Shown here in pieces: positions 1-10,292 of a stretch of 64,000 nucleotides of DNA. How positions within the stretch are numbered: the first letter of the stretch is position 1; each line of letters begins with the position of its first letter. The notes below the pieces were generated by a model. The model saw only the letters and a list, made by a program, of their open reading frames with translations. It was not told the DNA's origin and did not search any database. Source of the stretch: JBBATK01 sp044228685. Lineage in GTDB: Bacteria > Bacteroidota > Ignavibacteria > Kapaibacteriales > NICIL-2. The stretch spans positions 1-64,000 of the forward strand of contig JBGAUL010000021.1 in the NCBI GenBank assembly GCA_044228685.1. The letters run 5' to 3'. Position numbers and translations under genes: made by a program.

Positions 1-87
1 CCAGCGCCTGAAATCGCGGGCTCGCGGGTTTAGAAATCGTCTACGCTTCAAGTATATAATCTACTTCCACTATGCAAACCTTGATCT

Positions 88-3000
88 TTATCCATGAAGC
101 ACTGCTGTGAGTTTACCCACACAAATTGGGGAAGACCCCTTCTTTTTAGTGCGATCAAGCATGCTCTTCATCTCATAGCATGCATTCTTTATTTTTTCAT
201 ACTGCGACATATCATTTGCAGACAATAACCAACTTACTACAGTGTTATAACTGTTTGTCATATTACTCTCACCATACCGATCTACAATGCGCTTATAATA
301 CTGTAGCGCTATCTCGCGAACAGTGTCGTCGCTATCCATCAACATTTCAAATATTTTTTTTGCAATTGCAACACCTGTATTTACCGACTTGCTTTCAAGC
401 CAGCCATAGATTAAAGACGCTAATTTACCTCTATGGTTGACCGAAGTACTTTTGTCTGCAATCAACTCCATAATTCTTTGAATGACACTAGAATTCGGTA
501 ATTCTATGCCGCGTGTATACTTTTTTACGTACTCTCCCCACCGAGTATCTTCGTATCTCTCTCTCTATTACACCTTTTATAGCACTATCGATCTCTTCCG
601 TCATTTCGGACTTTAATTTATCAAATATATATTGTACTATTTCTGTCTGGTAATCATTAGTATTATCATATTCCTTTCTGGATATCTCTACGCTCCACTC
701 TACTAGTATTTTTCTTGCACTACTCGTTTCACTTCTATCATTCCTCACCTCCGAGATACTATCGATTATTGCCTGTATGTTAACTATATCTTCGTTATTT
801 TTAATCTGTGCAATACTTGCATTTAGTACAGCTTTAAATATCTTTGCGATACTTTGTCGATTTTTACTGACTTTGCATTCAGAATAACACTTACTCACTA
901 TTTGCAGCATTTCGCACACGACTACACACGGCAGTATTTTTTGACTTATTATATCATTTATCGTACTGGCAACTTGCACTGCTGTTTCATCACTTATCTT
1001 ATAGCCATTATTAAGCACAAGCTTTTCTATGGAACACATAAGTTCAGTTTTTTCTCCATCTTCATTAACAATACTTCCACTGTCGCTCCATATTACTTCC
1101 ATCTTCTTGTTAATATCAGCTGAAACACTACTTATATCATAATAATTATTATGTTGCAACAAGACACTTATTCCCAATTCGCACTCACTTCTTTGACAAT
1201 CAGGCTCTCCAATTGTGTTTATTATAGCTTGCATAGATTCAACAGATGGAATCTTTATATTATGCGTCATACGCTCTTCTTTTGAATATTCTATTGCCTT
1301 CAAATGATTGTATAAAGATATACGACTCTCTGTATTAGTTGCATTTATTCTTTCTTCTTCTATTTTACGACAGAGCACGCTGCTTAACCCATTGCATTGT
1401 CCAACTATTGCGGCTGCGACAGAACTCATAATCATATAAGCATCATCTGAACCATATTTTACCGCACCAAGCGTATCAACCAGCTTTGTCATGACGTCTT
1501 GTTTTAAAACCTCTAATAGGTTTGACATGCGTAATATAATGACCATATCCTCTATTCGCATTTCGTAATTATTTGAGGAACGCAACCACCCATTAACAGC
1601 TATAGGTAGAAGTCTTTTATTTGACAATACATCGAGAACATTTGACTCCAAGACACGAAACGCAAATCTGATAGCTTGTTCTGAAACAGTTACGATTGGT
1701 ATATTAATTCGACTTTCTATGACATCAACTACACTCTCATACTTATCATTTTCAACGCAATCTTTAATATTAACTACAAGCTCGTCCTGTCGTATTTTAC
1801 CATGTATATAATTATCTAACATTAGTACCAATCTTTCATTATTTCTTTCGCTCGATGGTTTTTTGACTCGATCGTACAGTTGATAGTTTTCTATATCTAT
1901 ATATGCTGTTGCAGTCAAGAAGCTCTTTAATCCCGGATTACCTTCCCATAGATCAGCCATTCCTTGATATTTATTGGATATATCTTTAAGGTGGACAATA
2001 TCTATATCGTGTCTGACGTCATTAGCGCACAACGCGATTCGGGACATCATATGGGGATTATCTTTAATATAATTGTAAACCTCTGGGTACTGATATTCCA
2101 GAACTACTGTTTTAGCGATTTGCTGTTGCGTGCCTATGTCATCTAATTTGTCATGCATAAACAGTCCTTCCTTGGCTCGCAACTGCGCTAATTCCATTTT
2201 TATTTTATACATATTTATAAAGTGCTTTATTTTACGAGCATCGACACAGTTACCTAATGACCCTATGAAAGCAACCTCTGGGGCTACACCACATTCTTTT
2301 GCTATTGTCCTTGCAAAGTCGTATAGATCTGACGGGTAGATTGCCGGAATCCGGACGGTAATTGAGAAATATTTTCTTAACTGCTCATAGCCATATTTAG
2401 TATCCATGCCTGCTCGTGCTATTAATGCACTAACAACTGCTTGATCATCAATTGGAACAATAAAACTGCATTCAGAGTTACCGATAAATGTCTTGAGAGT
2501 AACTAGAATATCTTTTATAGTGTCGGCATCACAACGGTCAAGATCGTCGACGACTACTACAATTTTTCTATCACTGGCGTACGTTTTTATAAGACTAATA
2601 AACTCACTGTAAAACTGTTCAGGAAATATTAACTTGGCATCGTATACTTCGATTTCTTTGGGAGCAAAAATTGTTTCAACGCGTGGCAGCATTAATTTTA
2701 CAATTCCGAGGACGAGGACTGGCAGAGATATAGATCGCACTACAGCATTATCGGGAAATAATGCAAAAAACACTAATGACACAATTATACATATTAGAGT
2801 TACTAACATGGCAAAAGCGCCGGCTGGTTGAAAGATAATCTGCTGCAATAACCCCTTGGAGTCGACATCAAATACAGTCATCATTTGAACTAATCCCGAT
2901 CTACCTCGGATATGTTTCAAGAAATCGGTAATTGTAACCCCAGCTTTACGCTCATATGTTTTTGCATAGTTTAATCTTTTTAATTCTTCGATTACGTCAT

Positions 3001-3316
3001 CATGTTTATCGTTGTCTAATAGTAAGCTATGCGCAACTTCTAATAGAAATTCGCGTCGAAAAGAATCACCGGAATACTTCCATGCATTAAATATCGTAAA
3101 GCAGTATCGTGCTTCATCTAGTTTATTCTTTAACATATTTACAATTGACGACTTGCCGATACCCCAAGATCCATATAGACCAATTGTTTTTGCCGAGTTG
3201 GAATCAATAATGTCTTTCAACACATCTGCAATTGCCGAGTGATGAAAAGCATCAGTTCTCGAAGAAGTTGATTCATCAGAAAAGCACGGAACGTCATCTA
3301 TTAACTGGATACTCAT
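88..3316 (-). pseudogene. KAP family P-loop NTPase, reading frame broken at a GA tract
   Basis: The main open frame runs from 3316 (ATG; a TTG lies 9 bases upstream) to a stop at 488, about 942 residues. Residues 49-56 form a Walker A (GSWGIGKS). A hydrophobic stretch near residues 170-210 looks like two membrane helices, and a Walker B with the pattern VVVVDDLDRCD follows near 255. This is the KAP NTPase architecture: a membrane-associated ATPase with transmembrane helices inserted in the P-loop domain. The next frame is open from about 563 to 88 and would add about 155 residues with similar composition (it reads RYEDTRWGEYVKKYTRGIEL). The switch point coincides with an AG dinucleotide tract at 556-566 and would need one two-base unit removed. 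The gene is either truly disrupted, phase-variable, or mis-sequenced. It is much more AT-rich than its neighbours, suggesting transfer. KAP ATPases are often found with defence genes; its exact role here is unknown. Confidence 0.8.
556..566. repeat. TC/GA dinucleotide tract at the KAP frame break
   Basis: Eleven bases of alternating T and C on the plus strand (AG/GA on the coding strand). In the shifted frame a TAG stop lies just before the tract, and in the main frame a stop lies about 22 codons after it. Slippage by one unit would therefore fuse the KAP frame to the open frame ending at 88. Confidence 0.85.
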
Positions 3317-3417
3317 ATTGTACAACTTTGTTGATAGTGTTATAAGAAAGACGGCACAGATGTTTTAGTATGAGAATTGCTTGTTGTATAGAATTGTAGT
3401 ATTATATTGCGAAAGTC

Positions 3418-3437
3418 TAACAATTGATAGATTGTTA
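3418..3437. promoter_or_regulatory. Inverted repeat between hsdR and the KAP gene
   Basis: Perfect 7-base arms TAACAAT and ATTGTTA around a 6-base spacer in an AT-rich gap of about 175 bases. It lies upstream of the KAP start and downstream of hsdR. It could be an operator or a weak termination hairpin; no T-run follows on the minus strand, so an operator is somewhat more likely. Confidence 0.3.
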
Positions 3438-3491
3438 CGATATCAACTTAGAATAATATTTTAAATTTCTATGTAGGTGCTAAATATCGTT

Positions 3492-6400
3492 TTACGCCCA
3501 CCCCTCACACAAAACCTCAGCCTGAGCCAATACTAACTTCACAGCCTCCTCTTGCATATCCGGTGGATATCCATACTTGTTAAGTATACGCTTGACCATC
3601 ACACGGATTTTAGCACGTGCACCTTCCCGCAACGTCCAGTCTATCGTGACACTCTTGCGGACTTGGGTGATGAGCTCGGCAGCAATGACTTTGAGCTTGT
3701 CGTCCCCCATCGCTTCCAGCGCACTTTCGTTAGCTGCGAGTGCATCGTAAAAAGCGACTTCATCATCGCTCAGACCAAGGTTCTCACCACGCTTCGATGC
3801 TGCATCAATCTCCTTTGCCAGCTTGATGAGTTCTTCAATCACCTCTTGCGTTGCAATCGCTCTGTTGTGATAGGCATTAAGCGTCTTTTGAAGCTTCTCA
3901 CTAAAGAGTTGACTTTGTACAAGATTTCGTTTTGATCTGACTTTCAGTTCGTCCTTTAAGAGTTTTTCAAGAAGTTCAGCGGCAACGTTTTTATGTTTCA
4001 ATCCGCGAACTTCGGCTAGAAACTTCTCGCTAAGAATACTGACGTCTGGCTTAGGCAAACCAGCTGCTGTAAAGACGTCGATGACTTGCCCTTCGGTGGT
4101 GATAGCTTTTGATACTAACTGACGAATTGCGGCATCAATTTGTTCGGGTGTTCTCTGACTGTTCGTGCTCTGCTTGTTCAGCGCTGCCTGTATTGCTTGA
4201 AAGAAACTGATATCATCGCGAATCTCTGTTGCCGCGTCACTGGCAGCACAGAGCGCGAACGCACGTGAAAGATCTGTCACAAGTTGTACAAAACGCTTCT
4301 TGCCGTCCTGCTGCTGCAAAACATACTCTTGTCCAGCCGGAATGAGGGCAAGGCGTTCGACAGGTTTACCGGATAGCCAAGTGTCCCAATCGAAACCGTG
4401 CATCATATCACGTACGACGCCGTACTTTTCGAGCATGACTTCAATTGCCTGACTGGTATCGTACGCCGGGTCTCCTTTCCCACCGCTCTCCGTGTAAGTT
4501 TTCAGAGCATGCTTTAGCTGATCTGCAAGACCGAGATAGTCGACAACGAGTCCACCCGGTTTGTCCCGATAAACGCGATTAACACGAGCAATCGCCTGCA
4601 TCAGTCCGTGACCCTGCATAGGTTTATCGACGTACATCGTATGAAGGCATGGCGCGTCGAAGCCCGTAAGCCACATGTCACGGACGATGACTATACGAAA
4701 CGGATCCTTGGAGTCTTTAAAGCGGTTTGCCATAGCACGACGCTTCTCTTTATTACGGATATGCGGCTGCCACTCTGGACCGTCGTCAGCACCACCTGTC
4801 ATAACAACTTTGACAACGCATCGCTTAGACTTCTCCGTTTCCAGATCATCATCCTTTGCGCTTGCCCAGTCTGGCCGTATGGCAATGAGTGCATTGTACA
4901 AATCAACGGCGATGCGACGACTCATGCAGACAAACATCGCTTTACCATCCATAGCTTCCACGCGGCGCTCGTAATGCGCCACCATATCTGCCGCTACTAT
5001 TGCGATACGCTTCGGTTCACCGACCAGCGCTTCTAGCGCTGCCCATTTACTTTTTAGACGTTCTTTCTTGATTGTCTCTTCACCTTCGGTGATCTCCTCG
5101 AACTCATCGTCGATCTTCGGCAGTGCCTCCGCATTCAGACTTAGCTTTGAAATGCGACTCTCATAGTAGATCGGTACCGTTGCCTTATCAGCCACAGCTC
5201 GCTGGATGTCATAAATTGAGATGTAGTCACCGAAAATTGCACGAGTGTTGGCATCGGTTGTTTCAATTGGCGTACCGGTAAAACCGATGAACGATCCCTG
5301 AGGCAGTGCGTCGCGCATGTGACGGGCCAGACCATCAATGATATCATAGTGACTGCGATGCGCTTCGTCGGCAATGACTATAACATTCCGTCGATCGCTC
5401 AACGCCGGCATGCGCTCCCCTTTCTCGGGCATGAACTTTTGAATCGTGGTGAACACCACCCCACCGCTTGCCACAGAGAGTAACTGGCGGAGATGTTCGC
5501 GGCTAGCGGCTTGCACCGGCGTCTGTCCAAGTATATCAGTGCATCTTTGAAATTGTCCGAAGAGCTGTTCATCAAGATCGTTGCGGTCGGTAAGAACGAC
5601 GAGCGTCGGATTACGCATTGCTTCGTGTCGTATAATACTCGCCGCAAAGAAGAGCATGGTAAAGCTCTTGCCACTGCCCTGCGTGTGCCACACTACACCG
5701 GCACGACGGTCCCCCAGTTTGCCACTATCCATGCGGCCTGACCAGTAGGTACCAATCTTTTCTCGCGCCTGTCCCTTCCTGAACTCCAACTCTTCATGCG
5801 TCAGACTCGCTCGTAGCGTTTCCTCAATGGCGACCTGCACCGCATGAAATTGATGATAGCCAGCAATAATCTTATGTACGGCACCTGAATCCGGGTCTAC
5901 TTCGAATGCAATGAAATGATGCAGAATGTCCAGGAAGCGTCGCTGATCGAACATACCAAGAATGAGAACCTCTAGCTCCAACGCTGTTTTAGGCGCCTCG
6001 TCTACACCGTCCACTGTGCGCCACACTTTAAACCATTCCTGATTCGCGCTCAGTGATCCAACGCGCGCTTGAAGTCCATCGCTAACTACCAATACTGCAT
6101 TGTATTGTAAAAGACTTGGGATCTCTGCCTTGTAAGTTTGTAACTGTGCGTATGCGCTCCAGATTGTTGTGTCTTGGTCGGCCGGATTTTTCAGTTCGAT
6201 CACTGAAAGCGGCAGACCATTGATAAACACCACGATATCCGGTCGACGTTCTTTTTGTGCTTCCTTGACTACAAACTGATTCACGACCAACCAGTCATTT
6301 GACTTCACATCATCAAAATCAATCAGTCGTACGAAATCTCCTGCAATGCTTCCATCGGCGCGCTTATACTCGACCGGAACACCATCCCGCAGCATGCGGT

Positions 6401-6665
6401 GGAACTCACGATTCGTTTGGATGAGCGACGGTGTGCTGACTCGCAGAACTTTGTTGAGTGCCTCCTCGCGCGCTTCTTCCGGAATCAGGGAGTTGATTCT
6501 GTGGATTGAACTGCGAAGTCGATCGAGCAAAAGCGTTTCGCCGAATGACGTCCGCTCGGCTGCTGGCTCACCAGGTGCGAGGTGAGGTCCGTGACCAATG
6601 GAATAACCTAGGTGCTTGAACCTGTCTAGGGTGGCGTCTTCTACTATGGCTTCATTGAGGGTCAT
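3492..6665 (-). CDS. hsdR: Type I restriction enzyme, R (motor/nuclease) subunit
   Basis: The 1057-residue protein has the usual HsdR order. An N-terminal PD-(D/E)xK nuclease domain is visible as D143 and the E157-L-K159 motif. A helicase motor follows, with Walker A near 327-334 (HTQGSGKS), a DEAH box near 433 (ADEAH), and motif III near 460 (GFTGTP). A C-terminal helical region is expected to contact the methylase core. HsdR cuts unmodified DNA after ATP-driven translocation, in complex with HsdM and HsdS. Its ATG overlaps the stop of the upstream helicase gene by 4 bases (ATGA), so it is probably translated from the same transcript as the nuclease-helicase pair and hsdMS. Length and motifs look intact. 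Confidence 0.96.
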   Translation of the reverse strand: MTLNEAIVEDATLDRFKHLGYSIGHGPHLAPGEPAAERTSFGETLLLDRLRSSIHRINSLIPEEAREEALNKVLRVSTPSLIQTNREFHRMLRDGVPVEYKRADGSIAGDFVRLIDFDDVKSNDWLVVNQFVVKEAQKERRPDIVVFINGLPLSVIELKNPADQDTTIWSAYAQLQTYKAEIPSLLQYNAVLVVSDGLQARVGSLSANQEWFKVWRTVDGVDEAPKTALELEVLILGMFDQRRFLDILHHFIAFEVDPDSGAVHKIIAGYHQFHAVQVAIEETLRASLTHEELEFRKGQAREKIGTYWSGRMDSGKLGDRRAGVVWHTQGSGKSFTMLFFAASIIRHEAMRNPTLVVLTDRNDLDEQLFGQFQRCTDILGQTPVQAASREHLRQLLSVASGGVVFTTIQKFMPEKGERMPALSDRRNVIVIADEAHRSHYDIIDGLARHMRDALPQGSFIGFTGTPIETTDANTRAIFGDYISIYDIQRAVADKATVPIYYESRISKLSLNAEALPKIDDEFEEITEGEETIKKERLKSKWAALEALVGEPKRIAIVAADMVAHYERRVEAMDGKAMFVCMSRRIAVDLYNALIAIRPDWASAKDDDLETEKSKRCVVKVVMTGGADDGPEWQPHIRNKEKRRAMANRFKDSKDPFRIVIVRDMWLTGFDAPCLHTMYVDKPMQGHGLMQAIARVNRVYRDKPGGLVVDYLGLADQLKHALKTYTESGGKGDPAYDTSQAIEVMLEKYGVVRDMMHGFDWDTWLSGKPVERLALIPAGQEYVLQQQDGKKRFVQLVTDLSRAFALCAASDAATEIRDDISFFQAIQAALNKQSTNSQRTPEQIDAAIRQLVSKAITTEGQVIDVFTAAGLPKPDVSILSEKFLAEVRGLKHKNVAAELLEKLLKDELKVRSKRNLVQSQLFSEKLQKTLNAYHNRAIATQEVIEELIKLAKEIDAASKRGENLGLSDDEVAFYDALAANESALEAMGDDKLKVIAAELITQVRKSVTIDWTLREGARAKIRVMVKRILNKYGYPPDMQEEAVKLVLAQAEVLCEGWA

Positions 6666-8584
6666 GTGTTCGAGACCGATATACCCATTTCACTTAGGAA
6701 TCGTGACGGATCCTTCTGATATCCAAAGTAACAATCTGAATACGTCAGAGTCAGCACTTCTTCTACGCGGGTGATAGCTACAAAACAATTACGTCTTTCT
6801 TCCCGCATTTCAAAACTATCGTCTCCTTTTTTTGTCGCTGCCCAGCTCGGAAGATGTCCCTCTACAAGTCCGATAAGGTACACGCGCTTGAACTCTAAGC
6901 CCTTCGAACTGTGAATCGTAAGACAGCGAACTGCGTTCTTCGGTGCTGGGGCCTCCTTTGAGCGGAGATCTAATTCTTGCAGAAGAGAGTGCAGACTTAC
7001 TTCACTCTTCCCATACTGCTCAATGATTTCATGTTGCAGCGACTTCCAGACATCCTTCTCTTGCTGATACTCGTCAATCGCAGTGTCAACTTCAGGTGGG
7101 TGATTTTGGAGAGTATCAAGCCACGCAAATGCGGCATCGATGAATGTCCAGTGGTCGACACGATCAAGCAGCGTGCTTTTCGCCTGCTCAAGAAATACTC
7201 GTGAGGAATCCTTAACACTTTCTTGACTGAGCACAACCTCAAGCCATCCACGTAAGTAGTCACCTCCGTGGAAGGTGGATGCTGCTATAACACTTTCCAC
7301 CCTGATGTCGCTCCCATCGAGTGAATAAAAAGCCTTGCAAACTTTTCGAAGTTGCTCCCGATCTTGACGTGCATTCGCAAGTCGAAGCACAGCATGAAGC
7401 CATGAAATTGGGGCACTGATAAACTGACTTTTTCTCACGGCAATGTATGCGGGAACGTTCTGCTTAGTGCATTCGTCAATCACAGCGTCCAATAGCTTTT
7501 TACTCCTGCCAAGAACCACATACTGAAATCGATCCTGTGGGGATATCTGCTTCAACTCGGAAACAACACTCGTCACTTCTTGGCTGAAATCTTGAAAGTG
7601 AAACACCCTCAAATGGGAGTCATTTGTTGGTTTCTTGTGAGCTTTGAGTCTCTCCTTACCCGCTGACCTATCAATATTGTTAACTATCAAGTTATTGGCT
7701 AATTCGATAACCACAGGTGGGCAGCGGTAATTCTCAGGCAGTTGTAGGGTACTCATCGAAAAGCGCTGTATTATATCCTGAAGGCGTTTGGGATTAGCAC
7801 CGTTCCATTGGTAGATAAGTTGGTCGTCATCAGCTACAACAAACAAGTTGGCACTCTGCGCAGGAACAAGTAAGCAAAGGAGGCGGAATTGCATTGCGTT
7901 AGTGTCCTGGAACTCGTCGACACACACGTACCGATAGATGCGCTGTAATTGTTTCGCGATTGCAGGGCGCTTCTCCAGTAGTTCAACAGCCATGCCCAGT
8001 AGCGAGGCAAAATCCAAGTGGTTTTGAGCTATCAGCTCAGCACGGTATGCATTGAATAGCTGTGATAAAAATGACTGCCGCTGATCCGTACCATGCAGCA
8101 ACGACAATTCTTGCATGTTCGAACATTCAGTGAGCATTTTGTCGAGCGCAGGCATGGTAGTTGCTGCTCCTGATATAGTATCGACGACATCCTCACTGAG
8201 CTTTTGCATAGCTTCGGTGGCAACCGCTTCACGCTCAGACTGTTCGACAAGAATGGTGAAATCTGGCCTCAGCCCAATGTGGTGCCCATGCTGCCTTAGA
8301 ACGTCGGCTGCGAATGAGTGAAACGTCGTCAGTAGTGCCCTCTCTTTACCAGTGTTCAAAAGAGCCCCAAGGCGGGTCTTCATTTCCGCAGCGGCCTTGT
8401 TGGTGAATGTCAATCCGAGAATTCGAAAGCGCTCACCCAAAGAATCATCGAGAAGCCTGGCGATGCGATAAGTCAGTACACGAGTTTTTCCTGAACCAGG
8501 GCCGGCAAGCACAAGCAATGGGCCCTTGTTCCATTGCACGGCTTCAAGCTGTTTCTCATTAAGCGTTTTTAGGTCGAATCTCAT
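6662..8584 (-). CDS. UvrD/Rep-like superfamily 1 helicase (GajB-like partner)
   Basis: The 640-residue protein carries a full SF1A helicase motif set: motif I at residues 28-34 (GPGSGKT), Ia (LTFTNKAAAE), II (VDEFQDTN), III (ADDDQLIYQWNG), IV (ENYRCP), V (TIHSSKGLEFK) and VI (FVAITR). It starts within the stop of the upstream OLD/GajA-like gene (ATGA overlap) and ends overlapping the hsdR start. A class 2 OLD nuclease coupled to a UvrD-like helicase is the arrangement of the Gabija anti-phage system. Gabija GajB is typically nearer 500 residues, so this is a longer variant. It could alternatively be a general repair helicase, but the operon position argues for a defence role with the adjacent nuclease. 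Confidence 0.88.
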   Translation of the reverse strand: MRFDLKTLNEKQLEAVQWNKGPLLVLAGPGSGKTRVLTYRIARLLDDSLGERFRILGLTFTNKAAAEMKTRLGALLNTGKERALLTTFHSFAADVLRQHGHHIGLRPDFTILVEQSEREAVATEAMQKLSEDVVDTISGAATTMPALDKMLTECSNMQELSLLHGTDQRQSFLSQLFNAYRAELIAQNHLDFASLLGMAVELLEKRPAIAKQLQRIYRYVCVDEFQDTNAMQFRLLCLLVPAQSANLFVVADDDQLIYQWNGANPKRLQDIIQRFSMSTLQLPENYRCPPVVIELANNLIVNNIDRSAGKERLKAHKKPTNDSHLRVFHFQDFSQEVTSVVSELKQISPQDRFQYVVLGRSKKLLDAVIDECTKQNVPAYIAVRKSQFISAPISWLHAVLRLANARQDREQLRKVCKAFYSLDGSDIRVESVIAASTFHGGDYLRGWLEVVLSQESVKDSSRVFLEQAKSTLLDRVDHWTFIDAAFAWLDTLQNHPPEVDTAIDEYQQEKDVWKSLQHEIIEQYGKSEVSLHSLLQELDLRSKEAPAPKNAVRCLTIHSSKGLEFKRVYLIGLVEGHLPSWAATKKGDDSFEMREERRNCFVAITRVEEVLTLTYSDCYFGYQKDPSRFLSEMGISVSNT

Positions 8585-10287
8585 AGTCGTGCATTGCTTA
8601 CGGCGTTGAAAATAGCGTTTTGAATGGTTTCAGGTAGCCCCGGTGACCCATCCCGACGGGCAGCTTCCATGGCGGCGATTGCGAGATAAGGCTTAGATGT
8701 AGAGCTGACGGCCATGTTAATAGTTTGCTCTATGTAAGCTGTAGTTCCAGACGCAGCTGTAATGTTCACCCGTTGTGGGGTAGCAACTGCCGATTCGTAT
8801 ACGTTTGAGTAGCCGTGTGCCCACATGGCGTGCTCAATATCTTTCTCTGCTAAGATCGTTAGTCTCTGGGTTTCTGGCGCAGCCCCCAGGAATCTGCGGG
8901 CAGTCGTTGCAGATCTCTGTCCAGCTGAGTCTCCGTCCACGAAGAGGTGCCACTCAATTCCAAGGTCTTCTGCGAGCTTGATTAGAGGTGTAAGACCACA
9001 CTGGCTGAATTCGACGCAACAGACTCCCTCCAATTCAAAATCGAAGTTTAGAAGGTGAGCCGCTTCCGGAAGGAACCAATACTCGCTCTCACCTTCTACA
9101 AAGAGCCACGATTTTGCGAAAAGTAGATTCCCACGTTTTGCCCGAACGTGGTAGGAAATCTTGCGTTCTTCGTCAGGAGTGAGGGTTTCGGATTTAACCT
9201 GAAAAACTTCAACCTTCCCAGCCTTACGTGCTAGGCGACGAATAGATTTTAGTGGGACGGCTGATAGCAATTCTCCAGAATGTGTCGCAATAATCTTCTG
9301 GCCCTTGATAGAGCTAAGCTCCTTCCACAAAGAGCGTACAGCTGACGGGTGTAAATGTGACTCAGGTTCCTCAATCGCGAGAAGTGGTTCAGAATCAAGG
9401 TCGTATGCATCCGCCAGCTTTGAATTTAGAAACGCCGTAAAAAGGAACAAAACTGAGAGGCTCTGGGTTCCTGCACCATGCTGCGTTATAGGCAACTTTA
9501 CTCCGCTCTTCGCGGCAAGCTTCAGTTGCGTTTTGCGGAGCATGTCAATAATACGAGCGGGAATAGCCTCTACAGTTACGAGGTCATTATCAGCAAGTGG
9601 AACTAGCCCGGCAGTCTTCGCGATTTGAGTCTTCACTTCATTGAATGGCGTATGTGAATCGAGGACAGATTGATTTATTACCTCAATCTTCTGCTCCAGT
9701 TCGACTCGTGTTGCATCGTCCATTTGCGGATTCTTCGTAAATGGTCCCCAAAACGATGACCTGCTCTGGAATTGCTGTCCAGCGTCGCGTACAGCAGCCA
9801 AAAAGAAAGACGGATTCAATTGCTGAAGTTCACTAACAATTCTCGGAATTCTAGCTTCGGTAAGTTCATTGTTGTTAAGGTCTAAAAATGTCCATTCGAG
9901 GGTGAAGTCCTTTAAAGCAGGGTCATATACTGAAACGACACGAAAGCGAATTTCTTGCAAGTTGTCAGACCGCATTTGAACAGCCTTGTCAAGCCCCTGC
10001 ACAATTGCATCTGGCCATTCGTCTTCAATTGATTCAACAAAAATGAAATTCATCTCTATCGGAGGTGCTGAACTCGGCTCTGGTTTATCCGCAGTAAGAT
10101 GATAATCGTAGTCAGTAAATGGAACCACTTTTCTGGACAAGTTTCGACTCAAGCAAGTGTGGATCGCTTCTAAGACGCTCGTTTTGCCTGTGTTGTTTAC
10201 GCCGATTAAGACCGTACACTTGTCTAAGCCTATCGTAAGCTCCTCGATACCCCGAAAGTTCTTTATTGTTATCTTGGTCAGTAGCAT
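8581..10287 (-). CDS. OLD-family ATP-dependent endonuclease with TOPRIM domain (GajA-like)
   Basis: The 568-residue protein has an N-terminal ABC/SMC-type ATPase domain: Walker A at residues 29-37 (GVNNTGKTS), a signature-like segment (HGAGTQSLSVL) and Walker B (LLAIEEPESHLHP). A C-terminal TOPRIM nuclease domain follows, with E398 in FVEGESE and D451/D453 in FVDGDSAGQ, the expected metal ligands. Length and domain order match class 2 OLD nucleases and Gabija GajA, which nick or cut phage DNA when nucleotide levels fall (family knowledge). It lies 5 bases after the hsdS stop and overlaps the downstream helicase by 4 bases. All key catalytic residues look present, so the protein should be active. 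Confidence 0.9.
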   Translation of the reverse strand: MLLTKITIKNFRGIEELTIGLDKCTVLIGVNNTGKTSVLEAIHTCLSRNLSRKVVPFTDYDYHLTADKPEPSSAPPIEMNFIFVESIEDEWPDAIVQGLDKAVQMRSDNLQEIRFRVVSVYDPALKDFTLEWTFLDLNNNELTEARIPRIVSELQQLNPSFFLAAVRDAGQQFQSRSSFWGPFTKNPQMDDATRVELEQKIEVINQSVLDSHTPFNEVKTQIAKTAGLVPLADNDLVTVEAIPARIIDMLRKTQLKLAAKSGVKLPITQHGAGTQSLSVLFLFTAFLNSKLADAYDLDSEPLLAIEEPESHLHPSAVRSLWKELSSIKGQKIIATHSGELLSAVPLKSIRRLARKAGKVEVFQVKSETLTPDEERKISYHVRAKRGNLLFAKSWLFVEGESEYWFLPEAAHLLNFDFELEGVCCVEFSQCGLTPLIKLAEDLGIEWHLFVDGDSAGQRSATTARRFLGAAPETQRLTILAEKDIEHAMWAHGYSNVYESAVATPQRVNITAASGTTAYIEQTINMAVSSTSKPYLAIAAMEAARRDGSPGLPETIQNAIFNAVSNARL

Positions 10288-10292
10288 GGAAG

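Noticed and set aside
1..87. Possible tRNA or integration-site fragment at the left edge
   Set aside because: A GC-rich stretch slightly resembles a T-arm, but the cloverleaf cannot be built from it.
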